The notes: generated from the sequence alone by a model not told the origin. A stretch of 64,000 nucleotides of DNA from Ailanthus altissimus (GCA_946807835.1 OX327690.1:7412501-7476500), one strand, 5' to 3'. Counted from the first letter of the stretch, positions 1 to 12,929 are shown. A program made the numbers and translations.

Positions 1-173
1 TCAATAACATCAATGCTCAAACATTATTCTTTCTCATTATATTTCATAGCTTTGAACACATTGAATGTAACTTATTCGTTCTACACTCTCATAGTTAATT
101 CCCTTTTTAAAACATCAGTAAGGATTTTACAACGACTAGGAATGGTCTTCCTAGTACGATAGGTACTTCACGA

Positions 174-479
174 TCATTTTTTCATGTCTAACACTATAAA
201 ATCCACAAGGAAAATGAATTTGTCAACCTTTACTAAAAGATGCTCAATAATGTCCATTGGATAAGTAAGTGAACAATTGGCAAGTTGTAAGGTGACGTTT
301 ATAGGTTTAGCCTCCTCCAAACCTAACTTTTTGTAGATGGATAATGGCATTAGGTTGGTGCTAATGCCTAGATCACATAAGGCCTTTCTAAAGAATTGAT
401 GCCCGATTGTGTGTGGTGTAGTGAAACTACTTAGATTTTTTTCACTTAAATGGCAATTTCTTTTGTAAGATTGCACCAC
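174..479 (-). pseudogene. Ty3 aspartic protease fragment
   Basis: An open stretch of 101 codons carries DLGISTNLMPLSIY, the active-site region of the retropepsin of plant Athila-type polyproteins (usual form DLGAS-NLMP). It is followed by KLGLEEAKPINVTLQLA and VDKFIFLVDFIVLDM, both typical of this domain. In a live element this protease cuts the Gag-Pol polyprotein. The fragment has no start of its own; it is a piece of a longer polyprotein frame broken on both sides. The ORF boundary at 479 is an internal Met, not a real start. An unrelated 60-codon frame overlaps its right end. Confidence 0.75.
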
Positions 480-1129
480 AATATTCTATAAGTACTATAA
501 TTTCAAACTCTGCCACTTTTCTCTTATTGAATAAGATATCCTTCATGAACTTCACATAACTAGGCATTTTCACAAGAGCTTCTGCAAGAAGAATGTTAAT
601 ATAAAATTTCTTAAAGATATTCAAAAACTTTCAGAACTGCTTATCTAGCTTTTATTTCTATAACCTCTAAAGGAATAGTAAAGGTAGATGAAAAGGTTAT
701 ACTACACGCTTCTCTATACTGTTGTTATTGTTATTTACTGTTGTATTTATAGTTTTTTGTGTTTCAGGATTGGTTTTCAATATTTTCATGCTGTTATGCA
801 TTATATTCTGTAATATTTTTGTATTTATGCATTATTTTCTACATCATTCTTCTTTTCTGCACTGTTGGACTATAAATTTTTACCACTTCTTAATAGTATA
901 GCTTTGTACTACTTTTTGTCATCTCTTGAATTCAGTTTAATATTGCTTAGTAAGGCTTCTTGAGGTCAGTTATTTAAGGCTGCAGTAAGTTACCCCATTT
1001 GAGTCTCTAATGTCTTTAGAGATGCAAAATAATTTTGTAGAATGACATTATTGGATTTCATTTACTGTAGGAACATATATTCTAAGGCCAACTTTTTTCT
1101 TGTAGTGGATCAAATCCATGAATTTTTAT

Positions 1130-2000
1130 TGGTTTAGATGACTGGCCTTAGTTGTTACTCCAAGAGAAGTTCAGATGGTTTTGCCACCCTAAATTATAAT
1201 AGTTTGGGTAGGGATTGTTCTGCTACCTATTATAATTCTCCACATAACTTGCTGACTCCATGCATTGCCCATTCATGTGGTTATTACCACAAAAGTCTCA
1301 AGTTACATTCTAAGTCTTGTAGCCTTCATGGCATCGAACTTCTTTGATAATATGTTAATTTACGTTGCCAATGCATTAAATAAATTAATGTCATGAAATC
1401 CAGCGATCTTTTTGGGTATAACCCTTTTAGCAGGCAATTGGTAACCATTCAACACCATCTTCTTTAGTAAATCATAGGTGTCATCTCTAGACTTACTAAT
1501 TAGGGCTCCTTCATCAATGGTATCTATAATGGTCTTCAAATGTCCCACTAGTTTATTGTAGAATATTTAGACTAATAGTCATTTAGGAACACTATGATGA
1601 GGAAACTTCCTCAATATATCTTTGAATCATTCCCATGCCTCATATAATGATTCGCCATTAATCTAAACAAATGAGATGATGTCATTTCTCATCTTTGTTG
1701 TCTTTTCTAATGGGAGGAATTTTTCAAGAAATTTCTATGCTCAATCATCCCATATCGATATGGATTCGAAATGTAATGACATTAACTAACTCTTAACTTT
1801 ATCCCTCAAGGAGAAAAGAAATAGCCTTAGTCTAATGACATCATCTGATACTTGTTATACTTGAATGTATCACAAATGTCCAGAAAATTTATGATATGCA
1901 TGTTGGGATAATTTGAGGCGCCACTGAATTGTACAGAATCATTCAGTATCTAAATAGTACTTGACTTGATTTTATAGTTGTGTACAATAACAATCGGTAG
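1130..2000 (-). pseudogene. Athila-type gag remnant
   Basis: Minus-strand translation in shifting frames gives the retrotransposon Gag core: GESLYEAWE, FKDILRKFPHHSVPK, then VGHLKTIIDTIDEGALISK (matching the family's GHTKTIIDAAAGGTLMSK), and further down YNLGWQNHLNFSW after a damaged zinc knuckle. The region 1360-1548 stays open for 62 codons. Gag forms the virus-like particle. Several stops and at least two frame changes make it non-functional. It lies between the primer site at 2314-2331 and the protease fragment at 174-479, as expected. Confidence 0.8.
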
Positions 2001-2313
2001 TCAAATACTAGATTGAACCCCTTTTATTTTAGGAATAGCATAATCCTTTAAAGATCATTATTCTACCATAGGTTTATACACAAGATTATTTATGTTATAT
2101 TTCATGTTTCTAGGTTGGTGTTGTTCACATCGAAGTCTTTGGAATGTTCTTTTGATCTCAAGATCAAAAGAAGTCAAATCTTCACTTTTTATCCTTCACA
2201 TGAATTATAAAAATAAAATAAAATAAATAAAAGTGCATAACAATAAAAAAAAATTCTGAATTAAAAGTAAAATAATTTGGTATTAGTATTAATCTAAGAA
2301 TAGAAAATGATAA

Positions 2314-2331
2314 TCCTCAGTAACGGTGCCA
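2314..2331 (-). other. Primer-binding site, tRNA-Asp type, degenerate
   Basis: On the minus strand this reads TGGCACCGTTACTGAGGA. It matches, with a few changes, the complement of the 3' end of plant tRNA-Asp (TGGCGCCGTTGCCGGGGA). It sits 9 nt from the LTR edge at 2341. The intact version is seen at 58661-58680. Confidence 0.75.
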
Positions 2332-2340
2332 AAAACTTAA

Positions 2341-3565
2341 TGTACGATTTCAAACTAAGTACAAGTGCACGCTATCATACCAAGTAATTTAGGATTTGAT
2401 TCCAAGTATCTTTCCCACAGAGACGTATTTAATTTTATTCTTTTAACTAATTACTAAAACTAATCCTACTTAACTTTTATTTATACAAAATCTAAGAATG
2501 AATATTATATAATTAATCTAAATTTAAGAAACTAAGCCTAATTTTAAGAAATCTAGAGTTTTAACTTATCCCCTAATATTTTATTGAATCTATTATTCTC
2601 TAATTTAATCTCTGAAACTAAGCCTAATTTTAAGAAATCTAGAGTTTTAACTTATCCCCTAATATTTTATTGAATCTATTCTTCTCTAATTTAATCACTG
2701 AAACTAAGCCTAATTTTAAGAAATCTAGAGTTTTAACTTATCCCCTAATATTTTATTAAATTTATTATTCTTTGATTTAATCACTGAATAATAAATTATT
2801 AGCTGAAACACGAATATTGTTATAAGCTTTTATAAATGTTCAAATAGCTATATTTCATTCTAACAATTACCTATATATCTATGATAATCAGAATAGTATA
2901 AAACTCATTAAGAACGGGTCTAATAATGTCATACATGCTATATATGTATATATCTATCATATATGAAACTTATAGTTAGTACCCTATGATCATGTATCAA
3001 ACTATCTTAAGTTAAACACATAAATTCATCTATCGAGTTTATTATAGTTCTCTGACCAATCATTATATTGGCCAACTATAAAGAAGCGTTAAACACAAGA
3101 TAGAATAAATAATCTATTTTATTGAGTTCATAAACTAAGGGAAATAATATAATTCAACCTATATATTGAGTTCAAGAGTCTAACCCTAGCTCATAATGAA
3201 TCTAAGAGTTCAAAAGCAATAAATTAAAGACATGATTAACAAAGACATCCAGTAAGAGAAAATAAAAGCAATAGCACAAGGTTAATGCCCTTGAATCATT
3301 TTTCCTTCTCTTGTGCTTGTTGTGCAATCTTTGATCTTCAATTATTCAATCTTTTTACTTTAATCTCTCTTGAAATTTTTTTTGTGTTTGCTCTTCACTC
3401 TTCTATCTTGCTCTCATCTTTTAACTATGAAAAAAGGGTTTTTTATATGTCTTCATAGTCCTAAGGGCTTATAGCTTCGAGTCCAAATCATATTAATACT
3501 TAAAAAAGATCGGGGTACTTTTAGTAGTAAGAGCATTGCGATACTTGATGCAATATTTCTATATC
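2341..3565 (-). repeat. LTR of the left-edge Athila-type element, right end uncertain
   Basis: The LTR edge TGTACGATTTCAAACTAAG lies directly beside the primer site. The inner part (AAGTGCACGCTATCA, then 'tctttcccacagagacg') corresponds to the end of the young LTR at 58687 (AAGTGCACGTTATCG, 'gatcccacgg'). A minus-strand TATA-like stretch lies near 3440. The U3 end seems cut off by the repeat unit that begins at 3566, and no GC cassette is present. Confidence 0.6.
2528..2787. repeat. Three tandem 86-bp copies inside the LTR
   Basis: The unit beginning GAAACTAAGCCTAATTTTAA starts at 2528, 2614 and 2700, an exact period of 86 bp. The copies differ by only a few bases, so the triplication is younger than the decay of the flanking gag. 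Confidence 0.9.
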
Positions 3566-5325
3566 TTAAAATTGAATGCAAGTATACACTATTATATACA
3601 AATAATAAAGGGACGAAAGAGTCGGATGTCGAACCTATAGGGATAATATCTTTTTTTTAGTCAAATGCTAAAATTATGTCTTTTTAGTGATTATTTAGAA
3701 AAATAAAATTTAAGAATGAATTTAGAAAATATAAAAATAATGACACATTATAAATAGATTTGAAAGATAGCAATATAGAGAAAACCTAGGGTTAATAACA
3801 TCCTTTAATATGCTTTCCAATGATTAATCTTTTAATATTTATATCCCTTAGTTTTTGTTATTGATCAAGACACTAATGTATTCACAAGCCTCTCCCGAGG
3901 TCATGTAAGTATACTTTAATTTACCAAATACCTATATTCATATGGTATTTGTAATAAATTAAGACTCATTAAGAACAAGGCTTATAGATCATACATGCTA
4001 ATTATGTATATTTATATCCTAATTTAAAACTTGTATATCTAACTTATGTTACTCTACAATCATACATCAAATTACTTAGGTCTAAATATAATGATGCCTT
4101 TTTCAAGTTTATCAAAATATAACCAAGTCATTCATCATATATTGGCCAAATATATTAAAGTATTAAGAACAAATAATTTGAATAACAAAGAACTAAGTTT
4201 ATTAAATATTAAAAGTATAGGGCAATTAAGCACATATATTAAATTCAAGTCTTAACCCTAGAAAGAAAATTTAGTTCATAGATACAAGAGAATTGCGGCA
4301 AAAATATTTTTAAAAAAAAATGATATAATCAATAGCAAACAGATATATACATCGAATTGTTCTTGATTGAATAACCTAGAAACTCTTGCTGCCGAAGAAC
4401 ACCTTTGAATTTCTTTTTATGGTTGCTTCAATTGTGCTCAAATTTCTCTCTAAGACTTGTGTTATGTATCTCTTGAGTGTCGTATATCTTCTTGTATGTT
4501 CCTTGAAAGCTGGGACGAATGGCCTTTTATAAGAATTGATTTGAGCTTGAAAACCTTAATTTTTGTCGGGTCAAGAATTACGTTATTATTAGGGCTCTAT
4601 CATGTTGTCACTAGGGTGCTACACTTAGATGTCTGGATTGTTAGGGTGAAGAAGGAATGATGCTAAGGTGACAGGCTATCGATGGTGCGATAGAAAGTCA
4701 GTGCTGTAGTAAAACTTTTCGACTTACATATGTCATCTATTTTTTTATTTGATCAAAGTTTCGGTACTAGAGCGAAAATGCTTGTAGTGGTAGGGCAACA
4801 ATTCCAAATTTTGAGCTTCTTTGCTTTTAATTAGGTCCCTATAAATGAACAATAATACATATGAATAGCTATTTATTCTTATAAACTAATAAAATATCAA
4901 GAAAAAAAATGAGAACATGAATGACAAATATGCCCATATCAACACTGGTATGTTGGCGCCGCAACGCCCAACTCTCTGCTTTGGGTACCACAACGTTGGC
5001 TTATGGGCACTACGATGCTCAGACCTGGAAAGCGAGTCTAGTTCTTCTATTCAGGTGTCACAAAACTGGATGTTAGGCGCCACAACGTTGTATTCTCTGT
5101 CTGATTTTCCCAATATCTTTATGTCATGGGTTGAAAACCTATATTTAATAAACAAATCTCAAACAATTAGCTAAATGCTCATCAATTTAGGGTAAAATCT
5201 AATTTTAAGAGGACAAAAATATTAGTCTTTATGAAACCCTATCAACCATTCATCACCCTTCCTAACTAGAAAGCTTGGTTCTCGACGAGCTTTAGCCAAA
5301 TTGTACAAGATGTAACTCAGCTAGC
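3566..5325 (-). repeat. LTR-like unit, copy 1 of a direct duplication
   Basis: This 1.76-kb block is repeated at 5446-7206 with an offset of about 1881 bp. Its order matches the young Athila-type LTR read on the minus strand: a GC-box region (4935-5100), a minus-strand TATA-like TTATAAAA (4525-4532), then a leader and the GCAAGTATACACTATTA...GTCGGATGTCGAACC inner end (3570-3640). No primer site or gag follows it. The short frames in it (4046-4255, 4457-4660, 4917-5174) are conserved between copies only because the DNA is; I do not regard them as genes. Confidence 0.65.
4935..5100 (-). other. GC-box cassette in LTR-like unit, copy 1
   Basis: A GC-rich island in A+T-rich DNA contains GTTGGCGCCGCAACGC, then CCACAACGTTGG, CACTACGATGC and TTAGGCGCCACAACG at roughly 40-110 bp spacing. 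It lies upstream of the TATA-like box in minus-strand terms, so in U3. It resembles the stronger cassettes at 54885-55030 and 61441-61552. Confidence 0.55.
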
Positions 5326-5445
5326 TACTTCCTGTAGCTCACTATGGTTTACCATCAACTCTGAGCTCAAGACTCCTAACTGCTCCTGAAAGCAAAACTT
5401 CATCTTAGCCCAAGAATCTTCCTCATGAAGCAAATAATCAAGTCC

Positions 5446-7206
5446 TTAAAATTGAATGCAAGTATACACTATTATATATAAATAATAAAGAGACGAAAGG
5501 GTCGGATGTCAAACCCATAAGGATAATATCTTCTTTTTAATCAAATGCTAAAATTATGTCTTTTTTAGTGATTATTCAGAAAAATAAAAATTTGAGAATG
5601 AATTTAGAAAATATAAAAATAATGACACACTATAAAGAGATTTGAAAGATAGCAATATAGAGAAAACCTAGGGTTAATAACATTCTTTAATATGCTTTCC
5701 AATGATTAATCTTTTAATATTTATATCTCTTAGTTCTTGTTATTGATCAAGACACTAATGTATTCACAAGCCTCTCCCGAGGTCATGCAAGTATACCTTA
5801 ATTTACCAAATACCTATATTCATATGGTATTTGTAATAAATTAAGACTCATTAAGAACAAGGCTTATAGATCATACATGCCAATTATGTATATTTATATC
5901 CTAATTTAAAACTTGTATATCTAACTTATGTTACTCTACAATCATACATCAAATTACTTAAGTCTAAATATAATGATGCATTTTTCAAGTTTATCAAAAT
6001 ATTACCAAGTTATTCATCATATATTGGCCAAATATATTAAAGTATTAAGAACAAATAATTTGAATAATAAAGAACTAAGTTTATTAAATATTAAAAGTAT
6101 AGGGCAATTAAGCACACATAGTAAATTCAAGTCTTAACCCTAGAAAGAAAATTTAGTTCATAGATACAAGAGAATTACGGCAAAAATATTTAAAAAAAAA
6201 TATGATACAATCAATAGCAAGCAGATATATACATCGAATTGTTCTTGATTGAATAACATAGAAACTCTTGCTGCCGAAGAACAACTTTGAATTTCTTTTT
6301 ATGGTTGCTTCAATTGTGCTCAAATTACTCTCTAAGACTTGTGTTATGTATCTCTTGAGTTTCTTGTATCTTCTTGTATGTTCCTTGAAAGCTGGGACAA
6401 ATGGCCTTTAATAGGAATTGATTTGAGCTTGAAAACCTTAATTTTTGTAAAGTCAAGAATTACGTTATTATTAGGGCTCTATCATGTTGTCGCTAGGGTG
6501 CTACACTTAGATGTCTGGATCGCTAGGGTGAAGAAGGAATGATGCTAAGGTGACAGGCTATCAATGGTGCAGTAGAAGGTCAGTGCTGTAGTAAACATTC
6601 GCGACTTAAATATGTCATCTATTTTTTTATTTTGATCAAAGTTTCGGTACTAGAGCGAAAATGCTTGTAGTGGTAAGGCGACAATTCTAAATTGGAGCTT
6701 CTTTGCTTTTAATTAGGTCCCTATAAATGAACAATAATACATATGAATAGCTATTTATTCTTATAAACTAATAAAATATCAAGAAAAAAATGAGAACATG
6801 AATGACAAATATGCCCATATCAACACTGGTATGTTGGCGCTGCAACGCTCAACTCTCTGCTTTGGGTGCCACAACGTTGGCTTATGGGCACTGCGATGCT
6901 CAGACCTAAGAAACGAGTCTAGTTCTTCTATTCAGGTGTCACAAAACTGGATGTTAGGCACCACAACGTTGTATTCTCTATCTGATTTTCCCAATATCTT
7001 TATGTCATGGGTTGAAAACTTATATTTAATAAAAAATTCTTAAACAATTAGCTAAATGCTCATCAATTTAGGGTCAAATCTAATTTTAAGAGGACAAAAA
7101 TATTAGTCTTTATGAAACCCTATCAGCCATTCACCGCCCTTCCTAACTAGAAAGCTTGGTTCTTAACGAGCTTCAGCCAAATTGTACAAGATGTGACTCG
7201 GCTAGG
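5446..7206 (-). repeat. LTR-like unit, copy 2 of the direct duplication
   Basis: The second copy begins TTAAAATTGAATGCAAGTAT and ends near GATGTGACTCGGCTAG. It differs from copy 1 by scattered substitutions and small indels (a few percent by eye). The TATA-like box of copy 1 is changed here ('cctttaatagg', near 6404). The GC cassette is at about 6817-6980. A 120-bp spacer (5326-5445) without a recognised feature separates the copies. Confidence 0.65.
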
Positions 7207-8640
7207 AACATCTAGGACAACTAGTTTAGTAGACTTTTAATCTTTTAAAACTATTGCCTGAGCACTATTGTCTCCTACAAATTTCTCCTCCGCTCTAACA
7301 CATTTTACAAGGGCCTCGACATCACTTGCAGTTCCTTTCTTTTTGAAATAAGGACTCCGTGAAGGAGAAAACTTTGACGGTACATCAGGCAACTTCTCCA
7401 TAAACGACTGAAGAGCTAAAACAAAAAGATAACAAAATAAGAATACTATAGTCAAAAAATAAAAGGAAAAAAGAGAATACCAAATTATTTACTTTCCTCC
7501 TCTTATGTTACTAACTTGGAAGGTGCAGGAACATCCTTAGAAGGAACAACTAGTTCCGTCTCTCCATGTTGGGGAATAGGTAATTCCGTATGGCCTAGAG
7601 AAGACGGTTAAACATGAGAACTTTGAAAATATGGCTCTATATATGAAACAAGCTCTGTCGAAAAGCCAACACCCAAACTCTACCCAGTTTCTATAGGATA
7701 GCTAGATACTGTAAAGTCCAAGAGTTCCCCTTATGCGATACTTGGACAGACTCAACTTCAGTCGTTCCTAAAAAACTTATATATTAGGCAATGTATGAAT
7801 CTAAAAACAAAACATTCTAATATTGAATGCAATACTTATTGATATTAAGAAAGAACTTCTGGTATGATTAAGAGACGTAAATGTCTTCATCTTTTGATGT
7901 CCCTTCAATAAAAAAATTCTTCTCATGAAGGAACTCTAGCCATATTACCCTATGGCAGAACCCCACGGTGTCAAATAGAGACATTTCAGCCTTGATTCTT
8001 ATGTTCGATGGGGTAAGCATCCACAAACCCTCATCTAGGGTAATAGCACAAGGCATGAAGTGAACTCTAGATAGATTCTGAAACTTCTATAATACATCAG
8101 GAGTATGGATATGTCTGTGGTTGATATGATGGTCCCATAAAAAATTCTTTAAGAAATATTCCCTCCCTAGAATTGAAGGGAGAGAAAGGTTGGTCCTCTA
8201 GTTATACAATCCAAAGGAATTGCTCACCTCGAAAGAAAGTGACGGCTGCTTCTACTTCATATTAACAACTATGGAGTTTTTGTTTAAAGCCAGCGCATTT
8301 CCCTTCAAAATCTTTGAAGTGTTTCTTCCAACCCTTCAATTGCCAAAAATAATTCCTTTTGGAACATATAAGGTTGTAAGACAGAAAGACGTCATAAATG
8401 GTTAAGCAATAAGGCGGATTCATCATGTGATTCAATATTGAGAAATCTTGAAGCAAGTGAAAAACAATGGGATTAATCTAGAGATGAGAGAGACTTGTAA
8501 CGTTGAAGAAACTCTCAAATAAGTAGGGGCATAGGGAACTTGAAGCACTTTAGGATGGTGTACTACTTTTTGAGCTCTAAAATAGAGAGTGAACTTATAT
8601 TAACTTAAAGAAATTAGAAACAGTCCCTTATTTATACAGG
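7207..8640 (-). pseudogene. Decayed coding-like stretch, unidentified
   Basis: Minus-strand translation gives several protein-like segments in different frames: 8262-8456 (NYFWQLKGWKKHFKDFEG), 7868-8056 (ITLDEGLWMLTPSNIRIK, then VIWLEFLHEKNFF) and 7237-7455 (KLPDVPSKFSPSRSPYFKKK). All lie in one orientation and one order, as expected of a single decayed gene or element protein. The GWKK-F motif recalls N-terminal parts of some plant transposon or gypsy-associated proteins, but I cannot assign it. The left end abuts the LTR-like unit; the right end fades near 8640. Confidence 0.35.
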
Positions 8641-8891
8641 CAAGATCTTTTAAATCAAGATACATAACTCTTGATTAATTGGCCTCGAATCCGTTTAACT
8701 AAAAAAGTGCAAAAATGTTTTTCCTTTAGAAAAAAACTATACATTCCTTTACTTATGAGGGAAGAGGAGGGCATCTATTAGGCTCATAACTGGGAAAGCC
8801 CAATAAGGCTTGCATTGAATGAGTCACTTAAAGGAAGAAAAAAAATTTGAACCAAAAGCAGAGAATAGACAAGAGGCCAGTAAATTGCCAG

Positions 8892-11050
8892 GGTTGGATT
8901 TTGTGCTTACGTACCATCCTACTTTGTATAAATATTTATTTTGTAATATTTATACAATTAATATTTCATTAAATTTATTAATTTGTAAGTTGCTCATAAC
9001 GTTTCAGACATTGTATGATCTAATAGAGTTTAGATATAGTCTAAAGATGTTTAGATCAGGTGCTAAAAGTTAGCAGCATTAAGGGTTATAATTACTATGA
9101 GTTAGCACATTATAAGAGTTAGTAAAATTAAAAGAGTTAGAGCTTTGTCTGAAATAGGACAAAGACCTGAGAATATATTAGTAATTATATAATTGTAAAG
9201 AGTTGTAAGTGGTTCTAGAAAATATCATTATTCAAGTATTTTCTTAAATACTATGTTCTTGATCTATTTTATAGATACGAGTCTATTGATGAAAACTTTT
9301 TATATAGATAGATGTATTTCTTTATCTGGATAATCCAAATGGTTAGTCTTAGTACACCATGAGCTTAGTGGAAGCTCATATTAGCATATGGGTATCTAGT
9401 AAAGACTGGGAACTAAATAGGCTCACGAGGACCTTCAATAAACATCTCATGATGCCTCAATGGAAGGTCTTATTAAGCTTAGTAGTATTCGTGGTCCTTT
9501 AACCTAAGTGCCATAGTGGGTTTATAAGTGGTCCACCATACTTTGGTTTCACGGATATCAAAGACCTTTTATAGTCTGATTACTGCGTGTCATTAGGTAT
9601 TTTTTTATGCTCATGGAGTCCAGTGTGTGTAGATATGGGATCTATAAGCTCACATGGGTGAGTTGTATATCCTGACGCTTTAAAATTGTATTTCAAAAAG
9701 TCTTATGACCATAAGCAGTAAACCTAAAACATAGTTTTTCGTAGAATAAACGATATTACAAAAATTATCAAGGATATCATTTGCAGAAATATAAATCTAG
9801 ATATAAGTTCATGAATGTGCACACAGAAGTTTGACAGTGTGGATCTATATCTTTACTCTTCCAAAATATAGGTGACAAAGGGATTATACTTATATGTTAT
9901 GACCTCGAGTTATATGGTCTAACAAGCGAATTTGTAATATTTGTGATGTGTAAGTGGGACATTATTAATAGACGTGTAGAAAAGTTTCATATGAAAAATC
10001 AGACGTAGACCTAAGTAGTACTGTAATATGAAGTGTATTTATTATGCATTGGAGCAGCGTATGAGATTAAATAGTTTAATCTAATAAATTCTAATAAACC
10101 GAATATTTATTTTAAGATCCTTCAAGTTATACACTTGTCAAGATTTAAGAATTAATTATAGTAATTAGTTAATAAAAATTATTGACAAATTGAATGAGGA
10201 CAAGTGGCGTATTATGAGCCATTCATTATTTGACTATAACAATTACCATAATCCCCTTGGCTTGTTGGACAAGCTATTAGTATTAAAAGTTAAAAATTAA
10301 CTTTATTATAGTTAACTTAACTTAAGGGTTAAATTTAGATGGTGCCAGTTTTTGTTTAACATAATGGCTAAGTAAATTCAATGGCTTACAAGAGAAGCTT
10401 GTTTTTGTTTTTTTACTTAATTGTTAAGCAAAGGAATTAAATAAAAAGGCATATAAAAATGAATTGGTAAATTCATTTTTGAAGGTTGGTTCGGCCACTT
10501 GAAAAAACAAAGAGACAAAAAAAGTTTTTCTTATTTTAATTGCAAAAGTTGCTTTGAATAATTATTCTTCCCATTTCTCTTGTATTGGCTGACCAGAGAA
10601 AGCAAATAAAAGTTATTTTAGTTGTTCAAAAGTTGAATAAATTGAAACACAATTTCTTAGTCTTGAAACAAATTATCTAAGCTAAAGAGTTTAACTTAGG
10701 GTTGTGTTTAAGTGTCAAATACAATAAGCTAGATTAAGAGCTGCTATTCTAAATACTCAAGCCCACAATAGTTAAGTACTAGGATTGTCAATGGTTACAT
10801 TTTGGTCAGACTCTAGTTAATAATCCAAAGGCCTGATAAGATGAATTACCAATCTTTGATTTCATTAGTATAATGGACTTAAATTTAATCTATTTATCGT
10901 TTTAGGAAATTAGATGTTTGATTTTCGTTGTGCATGATTTATGTATAAGATGCATAGATTTGATAATGATGAACACAGTGCACATGTATGCACCCTAGAA
11001 AAATAATGCACTTTCAGTTAGACCAAGATAAAGGTCTAAAAAAGTTGTAA
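8892..11050 (+). repeat. Solo LTR of copia family L, copy a
   Basis: The block starts near GTTGGATTTTGTGCTTACG and contains, in order, the same landmarks as the LTRs at 44031 and 53100: 'gtctgaaataggacaaagacctgag', 'catgagcttagtggaagctc', 'cctttatagtctga', 'gtgtgtagatatggga' and 'gatgaacacagtgcacatg'. No primer site or gag follows, so it is a solo LTR or a 3'-truncated copy. AATTGCC occurs at 8883-8889 and 11049-11055 and may be a decayed target-site duplication, but the LTR edges are too worn to be sure. Confidence 0.65.
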
Positions 11051-11055
11051 TTGCC

Positions 11056-11974
11056 GAAATATCCTTCAAAGAATAAGAACTCGAATCCAAGTGCAAAAAA
11101 GAAATTTCATTCAAAGTCAAGCTTCCCTTATGTTTTTTCAATAGAAAACACATGAGAACTTAAGTAAGGTTTGAATTCTAAACTCTTTATAATTGCTTCT
11201 TATCGATTATCTTTTATCTCTTAATTGATCAATCCTATGCATTATTAGAATTCTTAATGAACTTGTCTCAAAGAGAACATGATTCATTGAATAAGTAATT
11301 AAACAAAAACAATGCTACTACTATCCTAAAATGGATTGAATTACACACATTATATAAAGCACAAAATTCACAATATTAAATCACCAGAAAGTACAAGAAA
11401 GAACCTTAGAAGCACTCTTGAGATCTTTGAAGAAAAAGAATAGACATTTATGGGGACCATAACAGCAGTGGTGAAACAAAACCTGTTCAGAGTTGCCAAT
11501 CCATCAAAATCTTGTCAATGATATCTCTATAAACACTTCTTTGTGAAATAGGGATAAAGGAAGATTAGGCTAAAGCATCTTCTAGTTAGTAGAAAGGTTG
11601 AATACCAACATATATGATCAAATATGTTTAATTATTTTCATCTTTCTTTCTTTCATTTCTCCTACAGATGGATAAAAACATATTATTGTTATTATTATCA
11701 TATCATTACTTTTGTTTATTTACTTATTTTTAATTTTTAATTTTCTATTAATTTATGTCAATATCAATTGTATGCAATAATTTGTAATCATATATGCTTT
11801 TAAATAAGAAGTATTACTTAAACAAATAAAAAACATAACCATAATTAACAAACATATGTAATAAATATCGAAAAGCTCACTAAAAGAAAGAGCAAGAAGA
11901 GGTTCTCTTTGGAATCCCTTATGTAGAGAATAACTTTTGTTCTCTATGGATATACAAGTATACAGCATTTTGTT
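11056..11974. other. No gene seen
   Basis: A+T-rich sequence between a family-L solo LTR and the copia element at 11975. The minus-strand frame at 11753-11968 runs into the element boundary and has no recognisable content. Confidence 0.6.
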
Positions 11975-12179
11975 TGTTAATGATATAAATCAATCACACT
12001 AATTCTCCTCCTTCTATATTTTGATATGTACCATATTATATTGTAATTAATATGTAAACAACTTCTTTCCTATTATATATTTCATTTTCTTATTTTGTAT
12101 TAGCTTAAAGTTTATATAAAGGCTCACTTTGTATAATATTCTCACAGTGAAATATACATAGCATTTTATATTTCTTACA
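11975..12179 (+). repeat. 5' LTR of the copia element
   Basis: It begins TGTTAATGATATAAATCAAT and ends TTTCTTACA. It pairs with 15984-16187 over its whole length, with scattered differences. Confidence 0.9.
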
Positions 12180-12196
12180 TGGTATTAGAACTAAAG
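12180..12196 (+). other. Primer-binding site, initiator tRNA-Met type
   Basis: TGGTATTAGAACTAAAG follows the 5' LTR directly. The first ten bases match the usual copia primer site TGGTATCAGA except for one C-to-T change. Confidence 0.85.
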
Positions 12197-12929
12197 TCTT
12201 AAGTTCGAGTCCTTATGTCTTTGTTTTTAGTTAATTATTTAATTTTCAGTCTATGAGACATGGTTTTACTTGGTTCAAATCTACTCGGATCCACGTTTCA
12301 CATAAGAGGAACTGTTAAGACTTGCCTTTTATATTAATATTGGGCCTTCACCTATCAACTTTAGCTTTTGGGTTGAATGGTAAACTAATATGATATCAGA
12401 GCTCTAGTTCTTTCATTGTTTCTTTGTTTAGTTGGAGATTTACTAGAATATTTTTAAAAACTAGCTAAAAGTTCGTCAAAGCTTTACTAAAAAGCCACTG
12501 GAAGTTTTTCAAAGTTTGCCGTGATTAACACTGCCTAGCTCAGGACATTCAGACATCGCCAACCGTTTAAACTCCACTAGAATTGCATAGATCAGACACT
12601 CAACTAGTGAACAAGTACAGTCAAATCTCTATATTGCTGTTACTGTCCAACTAAGACCCCCAACAATTTTTTGATGAATAAATGTGTATTGCCTAACCCA
12701 TTGAACTTAAAATTGATTGGCAATTTCAACAGCACCAGAATCGCATTGATTCTCCATCGGACGCCCTCTTACATGCCTTTCAACTACCTTCTCATCTGTC
12801 ACTGTTTGTCTCAAATCTCAACTATTTTTTGAGGAGTTAATCTTCACCACTGCCACTGTTTGACTTATTTTCATCGAATCCATCAATCTACAGTATCGTT
12901 TTTGCCCAATTGGCTCTTCAATTTGCAGT

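Larger units (their letters stand above)
1..2331 (-). mobile_element. Athila-type Ty3 element, internal region, cut by the window edge
   Basis: Read on the minus strand, an LTR (2341 onward) is followed by a tRNA-Asp-like primer site, a decayed gag and a protease fragment, then the window ends. This is the order of an Athila-type Ty3 LTR retrotransposon. Stops and frameshifts occur throughout gag, so the copy is dead. Reverse transcriptase and integrase would lie left of position 1. The Athila assignment rests on the tRNA-Asp primer site and the gag motifs. Confidence 0.8.

Noticed and set aside
4046..7043. Pairs of short frames conserved between 4.0-5.2 kb and 5.9-7.0 kb
   Set aside because: Conserved only as part of the 1.88-kb DNA duplication; differences between copies show no coding constraint by eye.
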